Shown piece by piece: positions 1 through 5,538 of a stretch of 6,156 nt of DNA (the first letter of the stretch is position 1; each line of letters begins with the position of its first letter). Made by a program: the position numbers and the translations under genes. The stretch lies in NCBI GenBank assembly GCA_955652155.1, contig CATPAT010000012.1:1-6156 (forward strand). Direction: 5' to 3'. A model generated the notes under the pieces. It did not search any database. It saw nothing but the letters and a program-made list of their open reading frames with translations, and was not told the DNA's origin. Source of the stretch: an uncultured Chthoniobacterales bacterium (GTDB lineage: Bacteria; Verrucomicrobiota; Verrucomicrobiia; Chthoniobacterales; UBA10450).

Positions 1-1449
1 AAGCGGCGCAATGTTTACAAGGTGGCCGTGGCGTACATCGTCGCGGGTTGGGCTCTTTCTCAGGGAGTCGCGCAGGTGTTTCCCGTCTTCGACATTCCGA
101 ACTGGGTGATTCGGTTAATTGTCCTGCTCATAATAATAGGGCTACCGATCGCGCTTGCTCTCGCATGGAGTTTCGAGCTCACGCCGGAAGGCATCAAGCG
201 CACCGAAACCGCCGACGCGATGCCGGCAACCGCGCGAAAGAAGAAACACGTTTGGATTTACGTCGTTGTTATCGGCGCGATCCTCTCGATCGGTCTCTTC
301 TTCCTTGGTCGCTACACTGCTCTGGATACCGCCAGTCCGGCTCGGACTTCGAATAAATCGATTGCGGTGCTGCCGTTTAGCGACTTATCGCCGAACCATG
401 ATCAAGAGTCGTTTTCCGTCGGAATGGCGGAGGAAATTCTCAACGCGCTTGCGCACATCAGAGGCCTGAAAGTCGTGGGTCGGTCGTCCTCTTTTTTCTA
501 CAAAGGGAAGAACGTCAGTTTGAAACAGATCGGTTCCGAGCTCGGCGTCGCTAACGTTCTCGAGGGCTCGGTCCGAAAACAGGGCGAGCAAGTGCGCATC
601 ATCTCGGCACTGACTCGCGCCGCCGATGGTTTGCAGGTCTGGTCGAAGACTTACAACGGAACACTCGCCAACATCTTTGATCTTCAGGAATCGTTCGCGC
701 GCGACATCGCCGGCGAACTCAATGTCGTGCTGGCCGATCCTTCTGAAGGTCGTCTCGTAGATAAGCCGACCGACGATGCGCAGGCTTACGCATTATTCAT
801 CGAAGCGCAGACTCTTGTTAGCCAACGCGTCGGCGACAGTCTGCCTCGCGCCATTGCTTTACTTCAGGAGGCGACACGGCTCGATCCCAACTTCGCGCGC
901 GCGTGGGGGAAACTCGCAGTCGCGCTGGCCGTCGAGCCGCAGTATGCCGGCGCAGATTGGCAAACGAACTGGGCCGCGGCGGAGCCAGCCGCGCGTCGCG
1001 CGATTGCCATCGACTCGAAAAGTGCGGAAGCCTATGCCGCGCTCGGCTACATCGATTTTTCTCGACGCCGATATCGCCAGATGGTCGAGCCGGCACAACG
1101 TGCGATCGCGATCGATCCGAAGGACGTGACCGCAAATTTCTGGCTGTCAAATCAACTCGCGGCAATGGGACGCATCGCCGAAGCGGAAACAGCGAACGAT
1201 CGTGCGCTCGGGGCCGATCAAGCCAACACTTTGTTTACTTTCTACAGGGCGATGGCGCGCTGGGACAGGGGCGACAAGGTCACAGCAGTCAAACTCGCAA
1301 AACGGACGGAGGCGCTTGGTAGTCCTCTCGGCGGCATCACGCTTGGGTTTGTGGCTGCGGCCGAGGGCGATCCGGACTCAGGGGCAGAATCATTCTCGCA
1401 GGGTTCGGTGCGTTCAAGAGTGGCTTCAGCAAGGAGGAGTTATCGGTGA
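1..1449 (+). CDS. Membrane-anchored TolB-N/FlgO-like TPR protein, gene 1, main part (5' end outside window, frameshifted near 3' end)
   Basis: The frame is open from base 1 and begins KRRNVYKVAVAY. Paralogues have MNFFSELKRR or INFFAELKRR there, so about seven residues lie upstream. The GTG at 22 is an internal Val, not the start. Counting from base 1, predicted membrane helices are at about 8-28, 36-58 and 83-103, with FELTPEGIKRTE after the second. A TolB-N/FlgO-like domain runs about 119-245 (KSIAVLPF, GRSSSF, VLEGSVRKQGEQVRI, VWSKTY). TPR-like helix pairs with A-x-x-LDP/IDP turns fill about 275-430. The conserved protein stops making sense after ESFSQG (about 1401); the last 16 residues are out-of-frame sequence ending at TGA 1447-1449. 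The true C-terminus continues in another frame to 1787. The family is usually inner-membrane with a large soluble TPR part; the biochemical role is unknown. The overall family assignment is firm and the function is inference. Confidence 0.88.
   Translation, partial: KRRNVYKVAVAYIVAGWALSQGVAQVFPVFDIPNWVIRLIVLLIIIGLPIALALAWSFELTPEGIKRTETADAMPATARKKKHVWIYVVVIGAILSIGLFFLGRYTALDTASPARTSNKSIAVLPFSDLSPNHDQESFSVGMAEEILNALAHIRGLKVVGRSSSFFYKGKNVSLKQIGSELGVANVLEGSVRKQGEQVRIISALTRAADGLQVWSKTYNGTLANIFDLQESFARDIAGELNVVLADPSEGRLVDKPTDDAQAYALFIEAQTLVSQRVGDSLPRAIALLQEATRLDPNFARAWGKLAVALAVEPQYAGADWQTNWAAAEPAARRAIAIDSKSAEAYAALGYIDFSRRRYRQMVEPAQRAIAIDPKDVTANFWLSNQLAAMGRIAEAETANDRALGADQANTLFTFYRAMARWDRGDKVTAVKLAKRTEALGSPLGGITLGFVAAAEGDPDSGAESFSQGSVRSRVASARRSYR
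1401..1404 (+). other. Apparent 1-base deletion (frameshift) in gene 1
   Basis: Frame 1 reads AESFSQG up to here, and frame 3 reads FGAFKSGFSKEEL from here. Adding one G to the GGG run at 1401-1403 restores a continuous protein. The change lies in a short G run, which suits either a replication slip or a base-calling error. I cannot distinguish these without reads. Confidence 0.75.
1431..1449 (+). promoter_or_regulatory. Strong Shine-Dalgarno and GTGA restart site inside broken gene 1
   Basis: AAGGAGG (1431-1437) sits eight bases before GTG 1446, whose last two bases are part of the TGA (1447-1449) ending the shifted reading of gene 1. In the intact frame these bases encode Lys-Glu-Glu-Leu, so the match may be chance. 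In the broken allele the layout is what translational coupling needs. Confidence 0.45.
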
Positions 1450-1787
1450 TTTTTCGCGGCAGCTACGGCGACGAGGCAAAGCGAAAAGCAGCGCTTGCTG
1501 TCATCGCCGCACATCCGCATGACCAGTTTGCGGGCACGCTGCTACTCATTCTGGGCGAACCTGAACAGTCGTTCGCATCCTTCGAACGCGATGGCATCGG
1601 ACTCTCGGATGCATATTACACTTTTCTCTGGCAACCGGACGCATGGTCACGCAAGGCTCGGCAGCACCCGGCCTTCCAAGCTTTCGCAAAACGGATCGGT
1701 TTGGTTGATTACTGGAAACAAAATCGCTGGCCGGACCTCTGTCAGCCCACCCCGGAACGCGGTCCGGACGCTTTCACCTGCCAATGA
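1446..1787 (+). CDS. C-terminal fragment of gene 1, displaced to another frame by a frameshift
   Basis: This 113-codon frame encodes the missing end of gene 1. Read back upstream of 1446 in the same frame it gives FGAFKSGFSKEELSV, which joins directly to ESFSQG of the main part if one base is restored at 1401-1404. It ends with a cap typical of one branch of these TPR proteins: a HPAFQAFAKRIGLVDYW stretch, then RWPDLCQP and a terminal FTCQ with two cysteines. Genes 2 and 3 end differently (EPRF/DPRF then ALLQK/ALVQK). The GTG at 1446 overlaps the premature TGA of the main part as GTGA, with AAGGAGG eight bases upstream, so separate translation by restart is conceivable. The natural reading is still one broken gene of about 602 residues. 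Its stop (1785-1787) overlaps the gene 2 start. Confidence 0.75.
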   Translation: MIFRGSYGDEAKRKAALAVIAAHPHDQFAGTLLLILGEPEQSFASFERDGIGLSDAYYTFLWQPDAWSRKARQHPAFQAFAKRIGLVDYWKQNRWPDLCQPTPERGPDAFTCQ

Positions 1788-3547
1788 ACTTCTTCTCCGA
1801 ATTGAAGCGACGCAATGTTTACAAAGTCGCTGTCGCGTACGGTGTAGTCGGCTGGTTGGTGATCCAAGTCACGGCGACCATCGTTCCGGCGCTTCATCTT
1901 CCCGACGCTATAACAACCGCAGTCGTGGTGCTTGTCTTGGTCGGGCTCCCAATCGCGCTTGTCATCTCGTGGGCGTTCGAGATGACGCCGGAAGGCATGA
2001 AGCGAACTGAAAATGTTTCGCCCGACGAAGTCATTCCCCAATGGAGCAAAAAGAAATTCGCCGCGCTCATTATCGGCGTCGCAATAATTGCCGCCGGCCT
2101 ACTCGCCTTTCAAATGCTGCGCTCCTCAAGATCGACAATCATTGCGACTGCTGATGCGAAATCGATCGCGGTGCTGCCGTTCTTGAATCTGAGCGCAGAC
2201 AAGAACGACGAATACTTGAGCGACGGGATGACCGAGGAACTGCTCAACGTGCTGACGAAAGTGAAAAGTCTGCACGTGCCCGGGCGCAGTTCATCCTTCG
2301 CGTTCAAAGGGAAAAACGAGGAGGACATCTTCCGCAAAGTCGGCCAGGAACTGCAGGTCAACACGGTTTTGGAAGGCAGCGTGCGCAAAGCCGGCGACAA
2401 GCTGCGCGTGACCGCCCAGCTCATCAACGCAGCCGACGGCTATCATCTTTGGTCGGAAACTTATGACGGCGATATGAAGGACATCCTCTCCTTCCAGAGC
2501 GACGTGGCGAAACGAGTGGTCGAGGCCTTGCAACTACGCCTCGGCGTCGAAGAAGAGCGCGCGTTGACGAAAAAATCCACCGAAAATCCGGAAGCGCACC
2601 GTCTTTATCTGTTGGGCCGTTATCATTTCGCTAAGTTCACGCGCGCAGGCTGGACCAATGCGATTCACTATTATGAACAGGCCCTCCAAGTAGATCCCAA
2701 CTTCGCCTTAGCCTATTCCGGACTCGCTGACACCTACGGCTGGGCTGGCGGGCAGATCATGGCCGGCAGGGAAGCCTGGACCAAACAAATGGACCTGGCG
2801 CGAAAGGCGTTGGCGCTCGATCCGGATCTAGCCGAAGCGCATCTCGCCTTGGGCACTGCTCTTCAGACCTCGTTCGATTTCAAGGGCAGCGAGAAGGAAC
2901 TCGATCGCGCAGTGGAGCTGAATCCGAACTTTGCCCTGACCTACGACCAATTTGGATGGACGTTCGCATGCCTGGGCCGGTTCGACCAGGCGATTGCGGC
3001 AGAAAAAAAAGCCATCGAACTCGATCCGCTGAATACTTTTTTGAATACGGACCTCGGGTTTTTCTTCTACTGGTCGCGACGGTACGATGATGCGACTACG
3101 CAAATCCGCACGACTTTGGAATTGGATCCGAACAATGCGCTGGCCCACCAGTTGTTAGGCTGGTGTTTGGTTTGGAAAGGGAATGTGACTGAAGCCAAGG
3201 CGGAGTTTCAAAAAGCCACGACGCTGGATGACCTCCCATGGTATGTCGGATCTCTCGGCTACGCTTGCGCTGTCTCGGGTGATCGCCGGAAAGCCGAGCA
3301 GATCCTTCGCGAATTGGAAGATCTGACCAGGCAGCGATATGTGTCACCTGCGATCCGGGCGTCGGTTTATTTGGGGCTCGGCGAAAACAACAAAGCTTTA
3401 GACTGGCTTGAGAAAGGTTATCAGGATCGAGATCCTAGTCTGTGGTGGATCTCGGGCGACCAGCTTTATGACAGCGTTCGCAATGAGCCGCGATTCAAGG
3501 CGCTGTTGCAGAAGATAGACATGCTCCAGGAAGCGGCAAAGCAGTGA
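1784..3547 (+). CDS. Membrane-anchored TolB-N/FlgO-like TPR protein, gene 2 (intact)
   Basis: This is a complete 587-residue protein. The ATG at 1784 gives MNFFSELKRRNVYKVAVAY, the usual start of this family, and overlaps the gene 1 stop as ATGA. No clear Shine-Dalgarno is visible, so coupling is likely. Predicted membrane helices are at about 12-37, 43-66 and 91-111, with FEMTPEGMKRTE at 65-76. The TolB-N/FlgO-like domain covers about 126-250: KSIAVLPF at 126-133, GMTEELLN, GRSSSFAFKGK, VLEGSVRKAGDKLRV at about 195-209 and HLWSETY near 221. TPR units with LDP/VDP/LNP turns follow from about 270 to 500. A C-terminal cap ends WLEKGYQDRDPS...EPRFKALLQKI. FlgO/TolB-N domains are named after flagellar and Tol proteins, but in this architecture their role is unproven. 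Expected placement is the inner membrane with a large soluble part; which side it faces is not clear. It serves as the intact template for interpreting genes 1 and 3. Confidence 0.93.
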   Translation: MNFFSELKRRNVYKVAVAYGVVGWLVIQVTATIVPALHLPDAITTAVVVLVLVGLPIALVISWAFEMTPEGMKRTENVSPDEVIPQWSKKKFAALIIGVAIIAAGLLAFQMLRSSRSTIIATADAKSIAVLPFLNLSADKNDEYLSDGMTEELLNVLTKVKSLHVPGRSSSFAFKGKNEEDIFRKVGQELQVNTVLEGSVRKAGDKLRVTAQLINAADGYHLWSETYDGDMKDILSFQSDVAKRVVEALQLRLGVEEERALTKKSTENPEAHRLYLLGRYHFAKFTRAGWTNAIHYYEQALQVDPNFALAYSGLADTYGWAGGQIMAGREAWTKQMDLARKALALDPDLAEAHLALGTALQTSFDFKGSEKELDRAVELNPNFALTYDQFGWTFACLGRFDQAIAAEKKAIELDPLNTFLNTDLGFFFYWSRRYDDATTQIRTTLELDPNNALAHQLLGWCLVWKGNVTEAKAEFQKATTLDDLPWYVGSLGYACAVSGDRRKAEQILRELEDLTRQRYVSPAIRASVYLGLGENNKALDWLEKGYQDRDPSLWWISGDQLYDSVRNEPRFKALLQKIDMLQEAAKQ

Positions 3548-4929
3548 AGATCGACAATGGAACCGGCGGGAGCCGAGAGACATCGACGGGCAAGCCCGCG
3601 AGGGTTGACGAGCGGGGGCGCGAGTCAATCAATTTCTTCGCCGAGCTGAAGCGGCGCAATGTTTACAAAGTCGCGGTCGCCTACATCTTCGCGGGCTGGG
3701 CGCTCTCGCAGGGAATCGCGCAGGTATTTCCAGTGTTCGATGTTCCGAATTGGATAATTCGTTTGATCGTCCTGCTAATCATTCTCGGTTTGCCGGTCGC
3801 GCTCGTTCTGGCGTGGATGTTCGAGATAACGCCTGAAGGAATTAAGCGTACGGCAACGGCTGATGCGATGCCGGCGTCAGCGAAACCGAAGAAATACGTC
3901 TGGCTTTATGTCGTTGTGATTGGCGCCGTGGTGTCGATCGGATTGTTTCTCCTTGGGCGCTATAGCGCTCAGAATGCAAGCAGTGCGGCCCGCGCTGGCG
4001 CATCGGAACTTCCGCAAAAATCGATTGCCGTTCTGCCGTTCGACAACCTAAGTCGCGATCCGGACAACGTCTATTTTACCGAAGGCGTGCAGGATGAAAT
4101 CCTCACTCGATTAGCAAAGGTCGCAGACCTGAAAGTGATCGCACGCACGTCGACTCAGCGATTCAAGAGTACGCCGGATGATCTACAGCAGATCGCGAAG
4201 CAGCTCGGCGTAATGAATATTCTCGAGGGAACCGTGCAGAAAGCCGGCGATCAGGTCCGGGTGAACGTGCAGCTCATCAACGCAATGACCGACGCCCATC
4301 TCTGGGCGGAGACCTACGATCGCAAGCTGACTGACATTTTCGCGGTTGAAAGCGAGATCGCGAAATCCATTGCCGAGACGTTGCAAGCAAGACTCACCGG
4401 CTCCGAGAAAAGCTCGATCGCGAAAACGCCGACAGTAAATCCAGAAGCGTACGAGCTTTACCTGAGGGGAAAATTCTTCGCCGAGAAGCGGACCGGCGCG
4501 GGCCTGCGCAAATCGATTGAGTACTACGATCAATCGATTGCAAAGGATCCTAACTATCCGCTCGCTTATGTCGGCCTGGCTGATTCTCATCTGCTTCTTT
4601 CCGCCTACGGCGCGACTTCTCCGAAAGAGTCAGCTCGTCCGGCCAGAGCCGCTCTCAAGAAAGCGCTCGATCTGGATGATTCGCTGGCGCAAGCCCACGC
4701 ATCATCGGGGTTACTCGCCACCCTCGAACTTGACCTGGACCGCGCGATTACCGAATTGGAGCGCGCGATTCAGTTAAATCCGAATTATGCGACGGCGCAT
4801 CATTGGCTGGCACTTCCGCTTATGGGTATCGGCCAGTTTGATCGAGGGATTGTGGAAGGAAAACGCGCGATCGGGCTTGATCCGCTCTCCTTGATCATTA
4901 ATGCCGATCCTCTGCTGGGTTTACTTTAA
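3544..4929 (+). CDS. Membrane-anchored TolB-N/FlgO-like TPR protein, gene 3, main part (frameshifted)
   Basis: The start is GTG 3544, overlapping the gene 2 stop as GTGA, with AGGAAG ten bases upstream (3528-3533). It is the only ATG, GTG or TTG in frame before the conserved region. The first 28 residues are hydrophilic (Gly, Arg, Thr, Glu rich) and absent from gene 2; homology begins at INFFAELKRR, where the usual Met codon reads ATC (3628-3630). Predicted membrane helices are at about 43-65, 71-93 and 118-138. The TolB-N/FlgO-like domain runs about 159-285 (KSIAVLPF, ILEGTVQKAGDQVRV, HLWAETY). TPR units begin near 299. The frame breaks after LSLIINAD (about 4908) and runs seven more codons into TAA 4927-4929. 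The protein continues in the next frame to 5404. Joined length is about 619 residues, or about 591 without the extension, matching gene 2. Function is unknown, as for gene 2. Confidence 0.88.
   Translation: MKIDNGTGGSRETSTGKPARVDERGRESINFFAELKRRNVYKVAVAYIFAGWALSQGIAQVFPVFDVPNWIIRLIVLLIILGLPVALVLAWMFEITPEGIKRTATADAMPASAKPKKYVWLYVVVIGAVVSIGLFLLGRYSAQNASSAARAGASELPQKSIAVLPFDNLSRDPDNVYFTEGVQDEILTRLAKVADLKVIARTSTQRFKSTPDDLQQIAKQLGVMNILEGTVQKAGDQVRVNVQLINAMTDAHLWAETYDRKLTDIFAVESEIAKSIAETLQARLTGSEKSSIAKTPTVNPEAYELYLRGKFFAEKRTGAGLRKSIEYYDQSIAKDPNYPLAYVGLADSHLLLSAYGATSPKESARPARAALKKALDLDDSLAQAHASSGLLATLELDLDRAITELERAIQLNPNYATAHHWLALPLMGIGQFDRGIVEGKRAIGLDPLSLIINADPLLGLL
3649..3668 (+). repeat. Conserved 20-bp signature shared with the start of gene 1
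   Basis: Bases 3649-3668 are identical to bases 1-20, encoding the Lys-Arg-Arg-Asn-Val-Tyr signature. Gene 2 carries the same stretch at 1805-1824 with one change (CGA for CGG). This is coding conservation between paralogues rather than an independent repeat element, but it is a plausible site for recombination between the copies. Confidence 0.6.
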
Positions 4930-5404
4930 CGGGCGCCACTACGACGAAGCGGAAGCGCAGGCTCGCAAGACGTTGGAAATGGATCCGCGTTTTTATGTGG
5001 CGCATTTTTATCTCGGGGAAGCCCTTCAATTTCAAGGCAAGCTCACTGACGGGACCGCTGAATTTCAAAAATCAGCCGACCTAAACAACGATCCGTTCTC
5101 GTTTGCCATGTTGGGCCAGGCGTATGCTCGCCAAGGAAAAACGGACGAGGCCCGCAAGGTTCTCGCCCGTCTGAGGGAACAGGCAAAATCGCAATACATC
5201 TCGCCCTATGCTTTCGCGGTTGTTCTTACTGCGTTAGGCGATAAGGCGCACGCCATCGACGAATTGGAGCATGGCTACGACGACACCGGATTCTACATTT
5301 CTCTGATCAAAGTAGATCCTCTGTTCGACGACCTGCGCGGCGATCCGCGTTTCGAGGCCTTGGTGCAGAAAGTAACGGGCCCAAAAACGAAAGGAGATCA
5401 ATGA
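4901..5404 (+). CDS. C-terminal fragment of gene 3, displaced to another frame by a frameshift
   Basis: This frame carries the missing TPR tail of gene 3. From 4910 it reads LCWVYFNGRHYDEAEAQARK, which follows directly from INAD of the main part if one base near 4909 is removed. It aligns with the gene 2 segment NTDLGFFFYWSRRYDDA. Further TPR units end in LEMDP and similar turns, and the cap ISPYAFAVVLTALGDKA...DPRFEALVQKV matches the gene 2 cap. The ATG at 4901 is only the first available start in this frame, lacks a Shine-Dalgarno, and its first three codons overlap the main part out of frame. It is not a natural gene start. The stop at 5402-5404 overlaps ATG 5401 as ATGA. Confidence 0.75.
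   Translation: MPILCWVYFNGRHYDEAEAQARKTLEMDPRFYVAHFYLGEALQFQGKLTDGTAEFQKSADLNNDPFSFAMLGQAYARQGKTDEARKVLARLREQAKSQYISPYAFAVVLTALGDKAHAIDELEHGYDDTGFYISLIKVDPLFDDLRGDPRFEALVQKVTGPKTKGDQ
4908..4912 (+). other. Apparent 1-base insertion (frameshift) in gene 3
   Basis: Frame 1 reads LSLIINAD up to 4908 and frame 2 reads LCWVYFNGRHYDEA from 4910. Removing one C of the CC at 4909-4910 gives a continuous TPR with the family's spacing. The event is real decay or a read error; the sequence alone cannot tell. Confidence 0.75.
5391..5404 (+). promoter_or_regulatory. Shine-Dalgarno and ATGA overlap at the gene 3 / gene 4 junction
   Basis: AAGGAG (5391-5396) lies four bases before ATG 5401, and that ATG overlaps the gene 3 stop TGA (5402-5404). 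The frame opened at 5401 has no stop and runs straight into the cyclase. This supports 5401 as an alternative start of gene 4, or as a coupled leader. The four-base spacing is short. Confidence 0.5.
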
Positions 5405-5419
5405 TCCCCGGCAAGCGCT

Positions 5420-5438
5420 GGCTTGTCACGCCGAAGCC
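5420..5438 (+). repeat. Small inverted repeat (hairpin) after gene 3
   Basis: GGCTT (5420-5424) pairs with AAGCC (5434-5438) around a nine-base loop. Overlapping alternatives exist: CGCC with GGCG, and GCCT with AGGC further right. No T run follows, so it is not a standard Rho-independent terminator. The wording resembles small dispersed intergenic elements that I associate with soil Verrucomicrobiota, but this is memory and untested. Confidence 0.35.
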
Positions 5439-5477
5439 TGGCGAAGGCGGATGCAAAAGATCGTTGGGCCGAATTAG

Positions 5478-5519
5478 GTTCGTTAAACCCCGAGTTAATA
5501 GTTCGTTAAACCCCGAGTT
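5478..5519 (+). repeat. Perfect 19-bp tandem direct repeat, 23-bp period
   Basis: GTTCGTTAAACCCCGAGTT occurs at 5478-5496 and again at 5501-5519, separated by AATA. The 23-base period is not a multiple of three, so the copies are read in different frames if translated, arguing against a protein repeat. A looser match, TCGTTGGGCC followed by GAATTA, lies at 5461-5476. The position about 20 bases upstream of the cyclase ATG at 5539 would suit a pair of binding sites about two helical turns apart; that role is inference. Confidence 0.85.
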
Positions 5520-5538
5520 TTTAGATAAAACGAAGCCT

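Larger units (their letters stand above)
5405..5538 (+). other. Spacer or in-frame leader between gene 3 and the conserved cyclase start
   Basis: The stretch lies between the gene 3 stop and the family start of the cyclase. Its first part is GC-rich and contains inverted repeats; its second part (about 5471-5535) is AT-richer and holds two copies of a 19-bp repeat. It is stop-free in the cyclase frame, but the implied peptide (FVKPRVNSSLNPEFLDK and similar) resembles no domain I know. I see no convincing promoter or terminator. Confidence 0.5.

Noticed and set aside
22..24. GTG as the start of gene 1
   Set aside because: The conserved family residues KRRNVYK precede it in frame, so it is an internal Val and the start is upstream of the window.
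1396..1449. Programmed -1 frameshifting as the explanation for the gene 1 split
   Set aside because: No X XXY YYZ slippery heptamer is present in the reading frame before the TGA and no strong downstream structure is obvious; AGG AGG near the end is known to favour +1, the wrong direction.
4183..4590. Long antisense open frame (135 codons) opposite gene 3, with similar ones at 818-1165, 2828-3148 and 5307-5600
   Set aside because: Each lies opposite strongly conserved coding sequence, encodes no recognisable domain and lacks a convincing start region; GC-rich codon bias alone explains them.
1..5404. Tandem paralogues as an assembly duplication
   Set aside because: Even the closest pair (membrane modules of genes 1 and 3) differs at many synonymous sites, and the rest of the proteins are far apart, so these are old duplicates.
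5420..5450. Rho-independent terminator after gene 3
   Set aside because: The stem is only five pairs and no T run follows it.
5478..5519. CRISPR array
   Set aside because: Only two copies of a short repeat with a 4-base gap; no spacers and no cas genes.
5461..5530. Sigma-70 promoter for the cyclase
   Set aside because: The region is AT-richer, but I found no -35/-10 pair with acceptable match and spacing.
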